From NCBI GenBank assembly GCA_015179045.1, contig WHUZ01000002.1, positions 2,418,001-2,482,000 of the forward strand: a DNA stretch of 64,000 nt. The letters are read 5' to 3'. A program made the position numbers and the translations under genes. The first letter of the stretch is position 1. Every line of letters starts with the position of its first letter. Below are positions 24,506 to 36,123 of this stretch, in pieces. The DNA is from Kalaharituber pfeilii. Lineage: Eukaryota; Ascomycota; Pezizomycetes; Pezizales; Pezizaceae. The notes beneath the pieces were generated by a model. The model searched no databases and was not told where the DNA came from. It saw only the letters and a list, made by a program, of their open reading frames with translations.

Positions 24506-26729
24506 TCAAATAATAGTGCAGGATCTGCTAGAATCATTAATGATATTGTCAGTATTCTCCAATCGCATTCTCTTGAATAATGGCTGCTCATCTAGAGAAC
24601 CTGTAACGTCTGAACTTGTACGTTTCTGCTTGGCTGCTGCCCAGGGATCTTCAGGTAGGTTCTCTTTATCCTCGTCCAAATATTTGTCCCTTTGATGACA
24701 TATATTCTCACACTCACAGTGGGAATTACTACCGGACAAAAAGGTCGTTCCTAGATGAGTGCAAGATGGACAAGCCATGCAAGTGTCTGGAATGCATGCA
24801 GAGCCGCTACTATCGCATTCGCGTCCACAACAATAATCACAGAGCCAATCACAACCTACTTACAATGCAAGTTCAGTTGTTTGATATTGAACTAAAGTCG
24901 CTTAGAACCAGGGCATACACACCTTGAAGCGTAATAGGAAATATTGCCGGGTCATAGCAACTCTCACAAATACATGCATTGCAATCTGTACAAGCTAATT
25001 TTACCCCGCAGGTCTGTTGTCTGCCATTAGCATATGGGATGAAGTTTTTTGGAACTTTCGAACTAGCCAAATACCTCACAGAGCCCTCTATTACACTCAA
25101 TACACTTCCTCAGCTTGATGCCCATGCTTAGCCAACATCTTGGGCATTTATCTAAGCCACAGTGATCACAAGTATACCGTGTGATCGTAATGCGTTCTTT
25201 CGGCCATAAATAGTGGTCTCTATGACACTCCTTACATTGAAAGCAGGGCTGACTGTCGTTTAGTAAAAGGGTAGTAAATATAATGGTGTAATAGAAGGCT
25301 TACACAATCTTGGTATGTTACCGAATACCGTTCAAAGCAGCTACAGCCAATGTTAGCAAAGCATGTTGAAGTGAATAGAACTCTTTAAACTTACAGGGCG
25401 CACATACTACGGCTACACTGGCAATAATGTGGCCATTGTACTCCATCCAGCGAGTCCGGCTCGCAATCGCGACAAAGGTAGGTGGCCACCCCGAGCCTTG
25501 TTGTACGTTAAGAAAAATCGTTAGTCCCAACGTCTTTGAAATCATTGAGTAAGAAGACGGAGGTTACTCAGTTACTCACTCCTCACATGTAGAGCACATT
25601 CTTTCCACTTCACATCCCTTACAGTACGCTTCATATTTTGCCTTCTTACACATGCTACACCGACGCTTCTTCTTCAAACCAATGACTCCATCCCCTTCTG
25701 TAGCATGAGGGTAATTATCAAATATCGTATGGCAAAACTCAATACCAGCAGCGCAGAAGCCAATATCAGTCTTTACACCGAGGCTCTGGAGGATATCAAA
25801 GAGGCCTGATATGGACTCCCCTAGTTCTGATACTCCTTCAACGAAATCACATCTCGTCGAGCCTCGCATCACACCAGGAATACCCCGGAGCTGAATAATC
25901 CTTCGGCATCAGTACTTGTTGAACGTCAAGTTATTGTGGTGTTTCATACCTTGAGTGTTCTCAATGCCCTTGAGAGACCTACTTCATCATCTCGTGAAAA
26001 GTATTCCAACAGCCCACATGGCTGTACATGTCCACAATTGCGGATACTGACATATGCCAGAGTACTCTTGGCTTTGTTAAGGAATACTCGTAAAGCCCAA
26101 TCACTGATGTCTGTTCCATCCAGTACAAGGCATTTCAAGTGATGTAATGGTATCTTAAATAATAGTTCGATTGCCAATTCACTAGTGAAGCCCACTTCAG
26201 GGTACACAGACTGATTTTGTAGGTTAAATCCAATTCGGCGGCGGTTTTTCAAAAGTTCGAACCTGCGATTGCTGGATGGTGGGTAGCTAAAGTCAAGGTA
26301 TCGCCAACTTGCACGGTGATTTACCAGCAGAGTCCGAAGGGTACGGGAGGTATTTGTGAGTCTGATCAGATCGCGAGTGGAGAGATATTTGGTCAAATTG
26401 TCGAGCACAGGATGGAATGAATTCAAGACCGATTCCAAAGTCAACTCCCGTTTATTACCAATGCACCCCTCCATACCCCACAGCTGCATATACGAAGAGG
26501 TAAAGTTGTCTCCAGAACTCGGGTTTTTTGTAGTCATGCTCTCTAGCCTTCGCGTCAAGTATCCTTCAAATTGCGAAACACCAGATATGTCGTCCGTGAA
26601 TCTCCTTGTCCGGGAGAGATAAGGACGGAGATTGCTCGTGCCACCTGGATCAAGAGTGCTCTCAGCCGTATGTTTCCCTTCCTGACGTATCGAGTTGTAA
26701 AATCCTGCTACCTCCATGGAGGATTGCAT
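24506..26729 (-). CDS. F-box-type protein with Cys-rich zinc-binding C-terminus
   Basis: Seven exons join in frame: 25950-26729, 25580-25890, 25395-25496, 25304-25340, 25075-25248, 24923-25013 and 24506-24855, giving 614 residues. About residues 100-150 look like an F-box (LDNLTKYLSTRDLIRLTNTSRTLRTLLVN), followed by LRR-like lines (LKCLVLDGTDISDWALRVFL). From about residue 335 the protein is rich in C-x2-C pairs: CSMCKKAKYEAYCKGC, CSTCE, YLCRDCE, QCSRSMC, PCFQCKEC, CDHCGLDKCPRC, CTDCNACICESC, and CDWLCDYCCGRECD. The tail is polar with an RKR-like patch. F-box proteins recruit substrates to SCF ubiquitin ligases; the Cys array suggests several RING- or PHD-like zinc sites. The start at 26729 is used because the longer ORF begins with TTG. 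The biological substrate is unknown. Confidence 0.82.
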
Positions 26730-28802
26730 TATTACTAATATTCTTTGTTGGACCACGTATAATGAATTTAAGAGATTGAAGAACTGAATCAGAAGTCTGG
26801 ACAATAAAGAGTGAGCCTTGTGTGGGAAATATTTGACAGGGGTAGTTCTGAATGGAAGCTGTAAGGTAATATATGCTGTGCTTTCCGGCCGTAGCGTGCT
26901 GTGTGTTGTTCCTGTACCCTCGCTAACTCTTCATAGGCTTCTTCATCCCCCGTTCAATATGCAGCTATATGCGAGGTATGGTATGTGGGTATTGGTTCTA
27001 AAGCAAATGGAATGATGTTATCGGGTAGCTGGACTGTTGGCACTTTTTCCATCACAGATATTTTTCTCGGTTGAAGCTCTGTTGAATAGATGTAGAAAGG
27101 GAAATATGAGGCGTACAGGTTTCTGAACGCTAGTTGAAATGACTTGTCAGATCAGAGTGGGATCTGGAGCCAATACTGACTGAGACATCGATGATGGGGG
27201 AAATTGTGGAACAGGAAAAGGTTGATCGTAGCAGGGCTATCCGCCACCGACATGCTGTCTTTGACGTTGAAAAAGGAAGAGCAGAAGACAAAGGGGAGAA
27301 GGAAAGAAAGATGCACAGCGATCATCTTTCACATCCGGGGGTAGATGCTTGAGAAGAAACTGTCATGCGTCGCTCTGGCATGAGCTGATAGGGCCACCAT
27401 GCGAGCGTGAATGGCTCTGTGATGAGTGGAAAATCTCTTTTCGTATTGGGTTAGACCTGTGGTGGGTTCACCCCTTACAGAAAGAGTCAGACACCTTGGT
27501 AAACCGGGGAGATTGTGCAGCAAGGGTGTTTATCTGAGTCAAATGCATGATTCCCTAAACGCAAGATAAAAAGCACGATGTCATAGGTACAAAGTGTATA
27601 GCGAGATGCCGTGGCCAGGCACTTCGTTTAAGTGCGTTAAATGGTGATAAAGAGAATGGTTACCGGGTGAGTGACGTTGCATGGAGGTGGAGGAAAAAGA
27701 TATGCTTGCAGGGAAATGTGTTTCTTTCTTTGCTGATCATTCGATCTCGAATGTCCACGGGGCAGCATCTGCAAGAGAGAAAACGCGTGAGTGGGTCGGA
27801 TAAAAGCAATTGTAGAGTAGTTTATAACTCTGGCAAGACATAGAGTACTTACATGTCCAGCTGTGTAATACATATACAGATGTATAATCTTGGTCTTAGG
27901 AGGTACCTGAATTGCTCGCTGGAGGATGCTATGGGCTGAGACTGGGGCCTCTCTGATTCGAGGATGGAAGCAATATACCTCAGCCATCTGAAAGGATCAC
28001 GAGCTGGGGGCGAAAGGCCTGCAACGAACTGGTGTGGACACCAGGGTTTATCGACCTTTGGCGAATTTAGTTGACTTAGGTACTACATAATACATGTAAA
28101 TGAGCTGGATGCTGCGTATGCATATATTGCTAGAAAAATGCAGTACAGACACAAATACTAAGTACATAAATGCACCACCTTGCTCGGATTGCACAAACCA
28201 GCATTTGCATCCCGAGACGTGGTGGCCGGCTGCCCGATAGGAGAAAGGTCTCGGCAAGCACCAGCGTATCATAGCCAAAATCACAGATCAAGCCGCTGCA
28301 ATGACGCCCAGCCGTGATAGAAGTGCCCATGGCTTCATGTCCTTGGGGCTGCAGAGAGAATATCCGACATCTATGGTGTGAGACAATATCTGGGTTCGAT
28401 GGCCATAGGTGCAATCGATCTGGCAAGCTACACTTCTAATGGGTAGGCGTGTGAAGTTTCCCCAGAGTCTGGTCTAGATCACCCCAATTACGAGGAACAA
28501 TTGGCGACCTTCTAACTGTTCCTCAAGAATCATATAACGTACTTAGCCTTATGCCGCGTATGAGATCAATCTAGAGTGAGATGCTCCTTCAGCAGCAGTC
28601 TGAACCGCTCAGCTTAGTGGGTTTATTTGTCACGTGCAGCAAAGTGTTAATCTTCTTAGCATTAGCCGATTCGGGCTGTTCGCTGCAGCGCCAAGATTTC
28701 AACTTTTTCGCAAAGCAAAACAATATTCAATTCTAGTTGAGGGTTCTGTCGCCAAATCTGCCTCAAGCCTACCACCCTGAAATTGAATAAACACCAGAAT
28801 CA
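26730..28802. other. Intergenic, 2.1 kb without a recognised gene
   Basis: A minus-strand ORF at 27637-27987 begins MAEVYCFHPRIREAP but matches no family I know and has no supporting intron logic. A promoter for ERB1 must lie at the right end. Confidence 0.35.
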
Positions 28803-31344
28803 ATGACCGGAAAACTAGCTAATAAGAAGCGGAAAGTCCCTCTGGATGGGAAGGACGATCCCAAATCCATTTCAACAGGTACAAACGCCGATGTAGCGGT
28901 TGGAAGTGACGATGAAGACGAGCTCTCGTTCCTGAAAAATGGCGGCTCCCTGGATACACGGCAATCAGGCGACGAGGATGGCGAGGAAGAGTATGACAGT
29001 GAATATGAAAGTGAAGAGTATACCTCTGAGGATGAAGATGAAGACGAAGACGAAGCAGGCAAGGTGGAATTGGATAGTGACGAAATACCGCCGGAGGAGG
29101 ATGAAACTTCCAAATTCAAGCCCGACGAAGCAGCGTACGACTCTGACCTCGATGATCTTCCACCAGGCACTCGTATAGTGACGGACAGTACTGGCGCTCC
29201 ACGTTACATGTATCCTGAAATTGTACCAGCTTATGACAGTGACGACACTGACGCAGGAGCCGACCAGAATGCCATTGGGAATATCCCTCTATCCACCTAT
29301 GACCTCTTTCCACACATTGGGTATGACATAAATGGCAATAAGATTATGCGACCTGCAGCAGGAAAGGCCCTCGACCAGTTGCTGGACTCAATTGAGCTGC
29401 CAAAGGGCTGGACTGGATTGGTAGACAAGAATACAGGGAAAGAGTTGAAGCTGAGCGATGAGGAATTGAGGATTGTGTCCATGATTCAAAGGGGCAAAGT
29501 GCCGGGAGGAGACGGTGCAGTGGATAAGGATGGTGAAAACTACGATCCTTACGAACCTACGGTTGAGTGGTTCACGAGCAAGACAGAGATTATGCCTCTG
29601 AGTTCTGCTCCAGAGCCAAAACGAAGATTTGTCCCCTCGAAACATGAAGCTAAGCGGGTATGTTGCATCTTAGTCTATATGCTACATTTCTCTTGGATAC
29701 TGACTTACCTCCGTTAGATAATGAAAATCGTTCGTGCAATTCGAGAGGGTCGTATAGTACCAAATAAACCTAAAGAAGACCTGAAAACCAAGTACTATGA
29801 CATATGGGCAGATGAGACGCCAGCACGGATCGACAAAATGGCACTCCCAGCTCCAAAGCTTCCCCCGCCAACACATGCAGAGTCTTACCACCCGCCTCCA
29901 GAATATCTTCCGACAGAGGAAGAAGCTAAGCACTGGCAGGAGACCGAGCCCGAAGATCGTGAGCGGGATTTCCTACCGAAAGCATATTCAGCATTACGTC
30001 TTGTCCCTGGTTATGAACGTTTCGTCAAAGAACGGTTCGAACGCTGTCTTGACCTGTATCTAGCACCAAGGATACGAAGGAAGAAGTTGAATATAGATCC
30101 GAACAGCTTGCTTCCGAAACTTCCAAGCCCCAAAGACCTCCGGCCATTCCCAACCACATGCGCAACAATATATAGAGGTCATAAGGGAAGGGTTAGGACT
30201 GTGGGTGTAGACCCGAGTGGTATATGGCTTGCAACTGGTGGAGATGACGGTACTGTAAGGATCTGGGAGATATTATCTGGAAGGGAAGTATGGAGAGTGA
30301 AAATTGGAACAGGGGTTGAAGGTGGTGGAGAAGCCGTAAATGTGCTGAAATGGAGGCCAGGCCGAGAGGGAGGGATATTAGCCGCTGCAGCGTGAGTGCT
30401 CCATGTTTGTGTTATTTGATTGCGAGAGGCTAATTCATGCAGTGGGGAGGATATATATCTCCTTGTTCCACCCGTATTTGATCCTGAAACTGAGATTCAG
30501 GGACGTGAGCTTATCGCTGCAGGATGGGGGTTTGCTACTATCCTACATGAGAGTAACGGTGCAAGCAAGAAAGAGCCTCCTGCAAAATGGACCAACCCAA
30601 CGGATCGACAGTCTGAGCAAGGCGTTGGAGCAATAGTGACAGTTCCTATGCCGGTCAAGCAAATTGCATGGCATAGACGGGGTGACTACTTTGTCACCGT
30701 ATCACCAGATGGTAAGTCTCCAGATTAAAACATATATTGAGGATATATGCTAATTGAAAGTAGGAGCCAACCGTTCAGTTTTGATCCACCAACTCAGCAA
30801 ACATCACACGCAGCCTCCGTTCCGGAAATCAAAGGGCCTCATTCAAGCGGCTCAATTCCATCCTTTCAAGCCACATCTCCTTGTTGCGACGCAACGATAT
30901 ATTAGGATATACGACCTTTCTGCGCAGAAACAGATACGTACGCTGCTTCCTGGATCCCGATGGATCAGCTCCTTTGACATACATCCCGGAGGAGATAACA
31001 TTCTAGTTGGAAGTTATGACAAGAGATTGTTATGGCACGATTTGGACCTTTCAAGCAAGCCATACAAGACGATGCGATACCACGAAAAGGCTATCAGAGC
31101 AGTGGGATACCATCATGGTGCCGGGATGCCTCTTTTTGCATCAGCAAGTGACGACGGAACCATACAGGTGTTCCATGGGCGGGTTGTGGCAGATTTGATG
31201 GAGAATGCTGTCATTGTTCCGCTTAAAGTTCTGAAGGGACATACCGTAACCCAGGGATTGGGTGTGCTAGATGTTGAGTGGCATACTAGAGAGTGCTGGC
31301 TGTTTTCTGCGGGAGCGGATGGGACTGCTAGGATGTGGAATTGA
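28803..31344 (+). CDS. ERB1: Ribosome biogenesis protein ERB1 (BOP1)
   Basis: Exons 28803-29657, 29718-30391, 30443-30711 and 30764-31344 (introns 60, 51 and 52 nt) give 792 residues. An acidic N-terminus (about residues 40-110) is followed by the BOP1NT domain ([60 protein letters not shown]). WD40 repeats make up the C-terminal half (for example [20 protein letters not shown] and [13 protein letters not shown]). ERB1 binds NOP7 and YTM1 in the nucleolar PeBoW complex needed for 27S to 25S/5.8S rRNA processing and 60S assembly. Length matches the family (about 750-810). The exon 2/3 junction uses AG at 30441-30442, which alone keeps AAAGEDIYLL in frame. Confidence 0.96.
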
Positions 31345-31846
31345 GGCGGGTAGTTGGTTGGGGGTTTCGAAATGTACAGACAGTTATTTCAGCATGTACT
31401 GCCATATTGTTATATTTTTGTGTAGCTGCATCAATGGCCATGGGACTGGGCAAGGCTATGTGTCTGCGCCTATCCGAGAGCATTTGGGCGTGTATATCTC
31501 TCGCATTTCAGTATACAAATTGTGAGCCCGTATCGCCTGTTGTACAAAAATACAATTTCTGTCATATGTTTGTGATAACCGAACACTTGTCCGGGGCCAT
31601 CAAAGGCTCAGCGACTTTAAAGGCTCGTCCTTAGTCAGTTCTCATCTTGGAATACGCAGCCGTGATCACAGGTGAAGAAAGAGCAAGCTAAGAACTACCG
31701 GCGGAGCTCATGACGATTGTACCCTGGCGCCTCCGTTAACAAAGAGGGTTTCGTTGTCCCCAAGTGCCTGCAAACCCCGACCGAACAAAACATGTTAAAA
31801 GAAGTTAGAAAAGAAAAGAGCACTCAAATGCTACCTTTACGTCGCT

Positions 31847-31847
<1 letters not shown>

Positions 31848-31888
<41 letters not shown>
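31848..31888 (-). repeat. Poly(T) run, 41 bp (retroposon tail on minus strand)
   Basis: Uninterrupted T. On the minus strand the preceding bases (GGATTCGATTATC, 31901-31913) resemble a tRNA B box, so this may be the tail of a tRNA-derived retroposon. Confidence 0.5.
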
Positions 31889-31889
<1 letters not shown>

Positions 31890-32011
31890 TGGGTTAAGAT
31901 GATAATCGAATCCTCCGTTAACACGAGTCCAACCAAGGAGATAGTAGCTCAGTTCGAATTTTTTTTCTTTCCATCTTTTGTAGCGAGAACTTTCAATTTC
32001 CGTGTCAAGCC

Positions 32012-32100
32012 CGGAAGCATCCAATTACCCTCAGATTCCTCGGCGCTATGCAATCCGGCGTTGAGGAGAGTACTAGGCGTAAGACGTTCAATTCGACTCA
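32012..32100. repeat. Inverted repeat arm, left
   Basis: GGAAGCATCCAATTACCCTC at 32012 is the reverse complement of GAGGGTAATTGGATGCTTCC at 32275-32294. The match continues inward for about 80 bp with gaps. The pair encloses about 160 bp. It may be a MITE or two opposed copies of one repeat. Confidence 0.75.
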
Positions 32101-32214
32101 GTTCAGTTCACTTCAATGAACTAGCGGGAGGGAGTTTGAGATCCTGTTTATATTTGAGGTCTCGGGTACAAAGTGAATATAGATATTTTTAAATGAGGAA
32201 TAGAAATGCAAGTC

Positions 32215-32296
32215 ACGTGACTCTCCCAGTACCTTCTCCACGACATTGGGTATGAGCAGAGCCGAGGGTAATCTGAGGGTAATTGGATGCTTCCAG
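32215..32296. repeat. Inverted repeat arm, right
   Basis: Partner of 32012-32100 (see that entry). It abuts the SINE-like copy that starts at about 32297, so the arm may be the left part of a composite element. Confidence 0.75.
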
Positions 32297-32525
32297 GTAG
32301 AGCGGCTGAGGTCGTGGCTGGTGCAGAGCCAATGGAGAGGTATAGAATTGAGGGCCCCGGTTCGAATCCGAGCTGGAGAAGGGAGTTGTCCGAAGTAAAT
32401 AAGATAGACTGCAATGCTCCGGTTCCAGCGATGATCCCCTTGGGGTTTAGAATTCTAGCAACGATCAATTGGGGGTTGGAACCGGGGCGACTCGTTTTCA
32501 ATTTTTGCTTGAAAAAAAAAAAAAT
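32297..32525 (+). mobile_element. tRNA-derived SINE-like element, copy 1
   Basis: Contains GGTTCGAATCC, a perfect RNA polymerase III B box, after a candidate A-box region, a non-tRNA body (GCAATGCTCCGGTTCCAGCG) and a 13-bp A tail at 32512-32524. Related copies lie at 37390-37520 (plus) and 62067-62290 (minus), sharing GAGAGGTATAGAATTGAGGGCC around the B box and a TTTTCAATTTTTGCTTGA motif before the tail. Confidence 0.75.
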
Positions 32526-32800
32526 ATAACAGCGAGGAGGAATGCGAGATGCCGCTGCAGCTGCAGGAGTACAGGATGCTACTGGACGCAATCCAGTGGC
32601 CGTGATACTTGTTTACCAAAAATCAGAAGCTCTAACAATGAGTGAAAATATAACAAACATACACAGGGAGGGCAGCGAAAATCAAGAATCTTCGTCAGCC
32701 GCACAATGGGTATATATTTAACCAATTTGTGGGATAGAAACGACTATACATCATCGACTATAAAAATCAATACACAGGAAAGTGCTTAAAGCACATATTA

Positions 32801-33990
32801 TTACCACTTCAGTTTACTAATTTCCTTTTTGGACCATTCATATACGAAGAACGTAACTGCATTGACCTTTGATAATGGCAGGAAGCACAACGGGTCAGTA
32901 TTCAGACCTCAGAACGTGGGTTGTGTACTCACGATGAATGCCCTCCCCATGCACACTGAGAGCCCGTTCCAAAACACTTTTATCCCACCTTCCCGAAATA
33001 ACTTTGTAGTACACTTCCAAGCCCCTACATTCCCTACTTCATTTGTGAAGCTTCCCTGACTAATAGGCAACAGCCTTCTGGTCTCAGCGGGCGGTGTTCG
33101 TTCGGGAACAGTAGGTAAGCGAAAAGCAGTAAGCGCCTGAACTTGAACCTGCGTCTTGATCACATCTAACGGATATACAGACGCCCAGGAAACACAGCCT
33201 GCTGTGCCCCCACAGAGCAGTGTGTTTATAGTCGGTGTCCATGATGACGGATCTACTCCGTTACTATCTATCGGGAAGTACCTTTTCAATCCTTCATAGG
33301 CCCAAAAGCTGAGAGTTACACAATTGGCTTGGTTAGCCTGACGCTCCTTCGTGGAAATAAGAGGGCACGGGAGGTATACTAGAATCCAAAGCCGACAGAG
33401 TCCCGTAAGCTGGTAACTACACCACCAAGGTATAGTCCCTTTATTCCATACCTTTGAAAGAGGTCCTTCGCCACACCCCAGCTCGACTCATTTGTAACCT
33501 GTGAACGGCATTTGATGACCTTGCTCCATATTCGATAAGCGCCTCATGCTAGAGTCTTCAGAAGAACCACAACAAACCTCCGTGGGAGTTGAAATGACAA
33601 AGCATGCTAAACCACCAATTGCTCCGCTTAACCAAACCTTCCATAGGTTTGGAGATGGCTGATCTTGCACTCCAAGAACTTCCAGACTACGATTATATGT
33701 GTAAAACATTAGAGCATTCAGAGCTCCGTATGCAAGAATCGGGGCGGCAGTTCCTAACCAGATGAGCGCCTATTTAGCTGCTTTGTGCCCGCAGCCCAGT
33801 TTTGTGCACGGGTGCTTACATCCAACCCACCTCGAATCAAGCTACTTGGTTCGTCACACCATGCTGTGACAGACGCTGGCACTTGGGACTGCGAGCGGGT
33901 CTTGATAATGTCAAGAGGTGAACCCACGAGTATTCCCGCTACCCCAGAGAGGTAACCAGCCCAGAAATCAGCCATGGATTCTGCGTTCAT
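32801..33990 (-). CDS. Mitochondrial carrier (SLC25) family transporter
   Basis: Exons 33820-33990, 33578-33769, 33380-33519, 32933-33308 and 32801-32866 give 314 residues. The three-fold carrier signature is complete: SPLDIIKTR (repeat 1, near residue 22), TPTEVIKCR (repeat 2, with E in place of D) and YPLDVIKTQ (repeat 3). Three pairs of membrane helices are expected (for example FWAGYLSGVAGILVG and WLSGAIGGLACFVIS). Such carriers exchange metabolites across the inner mitochondrial membrane. RDSVGFGFYFWAYEGLKRYF and AFIVNAVTFFVYEW recall carriers of the amino-acid/carnitine branch, but the substrate cannot be read from this. The start at 33990 is chosen as the first ATG; the ORF extends further upstream only through a TTG. 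The exon 2/3 acceptor (AG 33520-33521) is fixed by restoring the repeat 2 motif. Confidence 0.9.
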
Positions 33991-34718
33991 AAAGCACGCT
34001 GCGCTCACAGAATTGTCGATCAACCGAGCAATGTCAGGTGATCAAATTCTGGAGCTGCTGAAGACTTTGCTGCTGTTGCTGAGGTTCAGGTGCAAAAATA
34101 TCATAGAGAGGAGGCGACTTCAAACTGGCTCTGCGATTTCAGGATGAGATTTTGCGGGGGTCCCTTGACACGATGGCAGGGGGTACAGTCTGGCTCATAC
34201 TTACTTTCCCCACACGCTATCGCGGAGCCCGCCATGGGACGGGACAAAATATGCGAGTGTAAGTACCTAGTCTACAAATTTTCGATATGCATGCCCATGC
34301 ATGGGGAATAAGGGCGATACCGTTGTCTCTGGAGTCACCAGGCTACTAAAGAGCCACCTCCCCAATAAGCGTTCAGCTGCGCACATGTCTGTGTCACGGC
34401 ACGGGCCTCTCCCGCCACTACGATATGCACCCGGATTGCGTGCTCTATTACATACTTATGCATCTACTCGTGGTATGCTGTGCACTATGTAGTATGCCTG
34501 GTCTCGTGACTATGATGCCACTCAGGGACATGGGCATACCTCTTATGCACCTCGTGAGCATGCCCCAAGCACCTCCTCTCTCGTGATGTCCCAGCTACAA
34601 CACATAGCGTGCTTGCATACTTGAAATACTCCTCTCAGCAAGCCCAACTTGCCCTGCACCGCTACACATGTCCGCCAGACACCGTTCTATGCCAGCCCCC
34701 CGAATTTACATGTGATGT
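33991..34718. other. Intergenic, divergent carrier / AVO2-like promoters
   Basis: About 730 bases between opposed start codons. It has no family-like ORF; short ORFs overlap on several frames. Confidence 0.45.
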
Positions 34719-35790
34719 ATGTGCCTGGCTAGTCCACAGCGCCCTGCATTATCCCCCGCTGAGCTGGGTTCCGAGCCCTTTGCTAACACGCCAACCCGCG
34801 AAGCTAGGATTGACGTCTCGATTCGCCTGCGGCGGGCAATTCTCCGCAACGACCTCCTTCTGTACGGAGCACTCTCTCCATATCCAAGCGCATACTAGAC
34901 ATTCCACCCCCACCCCCCAGCTTATACAAGAAACTAACACAGATCCCCTCTCCACCAGCGTCAAACGCATTCTCAAAAACTCCCCCCTCTCCCTCCACAA
35001 CCCTGACGAGCTCACTGCCAATACCTCCTTGCACCTCGCCGCGTCCCAACCCAACTCCCTACCCATTGTCCAGCACCTCGTTGATACCCTCGACCACGAA
35101 GCCGCCGGTGTCTCTCGCAACAACGATGGCGACACTCCCCTTATGGTTGCCTGCACGGCAAACAATCTTGAGGTTGTCGAGTTCCTAGGAAAACGCTTCC
35201 CGAAGGCTGCAGACTGGAAGAATAAGATGGGATTAACGGGACTGATAATTGCGGCAAAGATGGGACATGACGGAATTGTGACGGCTTTGCTGGATTTGGG
35301 CCCAGAATGGGTAGATATTGATGCTACGGATGGGAATGGGAATACGGCGCTGCATGTATAGACAAAAACCCCTTGACCCCACTGCTGGACAACAGGCTAA
35401 CAACGAAATCCCTTCAATCGATGCAGTATGCATCTGCGTACGGTCATCTTAAGGTACGTACATTGCTCACCTGTAACCCCCTGCCCCGCTTCTACTTTAC
35501 ATCTCTTAGTGCTTTTTGTTACTGACGCTTCCCCCCCCCAATTTCCCTTACAGACGATCCGTATCTTGATCGAGCGCGGCGCCAATCCACATCTCCCCAA
35601 CCGCCAAAAGTGGACTGCGGAGCAATTCTCCTTCAGCATCCAAGCCGAGCAATACTTCAAACAACTTGTTTCCGAAAAAGAGAAGAACGACATTTTACAA
35701 GCTCGTGCAACTCGCGCTGCAACGCCAGTCTTTGGGAGAAGCGAGAAGGCGGCGCTGCCTGCGAGGCAAAGGGCGAGCAGTGGTTCGTAA
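34719..35790 (+). CDS. AVO2: Ankyrin-repeat protein, AVO2-like TORC2 subunit
   Basis: Exons 34719-34861, 34959-35355, 35427-35453 and 35554-35790 give 267 residues. The first exon ends RLRRAILRNDLLL and the second begins VKRILKNSPLSLHNPD, exactly the block that opens AVO2-type ankyrin domains. Three to four ankyrin repeats follow (NTSLHLAASQPNSLPIVQHL, GDTPLMVACTANNLEVVEFL, GNTALHYASAYGHLKTIRIL, IERGANPHLPNRQKWTA). The C-terminus (EQFSFSIQAEQYFKQLV) is the family's post-repeat helix. AVO2 is a non-essential TORC2 subunit acting at the plasma membrane. The protein is shorter than many homologues; a further 3' exon is possible. Start 34719 is the only ATG in frame with the first exon. The 27-nt exon 3 is supported by frame on both sides. 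Confidence 0.85.
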
Positions 35791-36123
35791 TTTTGGTGGC
35801 GTTATGGCATTTAAATATCAAGCCAGCAAGATAGAACATGACGAATAAGATGGATAAATTATCAGCTGAAGGCACGGTAGATGTACTTGGATTACTGAAT
35901 GCAGGGCGTGACACTCCACAGATCGCCAACTCAGGTAAAATACCATACCTACATACCTAATGTAGGGTATTCCTTGTTATTCAATTTTACCCATTTAAAT
36001 CTTGGTAACTATTATATACGTCTCCACCCGATATTACCTCAGTGTTATATATATATTACCACATCACGCTCTTAGTTCCAAACACATTCATAGCCGAATG
36101 CATCGTAAAACCCAGATAACTGC
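35791..36123. other. Intergenic between convergent AVO2-like and COQ9
   Basis: Both genes end here. No gene or repeat recognised. Confidence 0.5.

Noticed and set aside
27637..27987. Minus-strand ORF starting MAEVYCFHPRIREAP
   Set aside because: No family features, and a plausible intron inside does not yield a coherent protein.
31901..31950. Possible tRNA gene near the 41-bp T run
   Set aside because: A- and B-box-like words are present on opposite strands and no cloverleaf with an acceptor stem could be drawn.
33988..34023. Start of the carrier at 34023
   Set aside because: The codon there is TTG; the first ATG in frame is 33988-33990.
34609..35361. Longer single-exon start for the ankyrin gene
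   Set aside because: That ORF begins with GTG, and its first 115 codons lack family features. The ATG at 34719 in another frame plus a 97-nt intron restores the conserved RLRRAILRNDLLL block.
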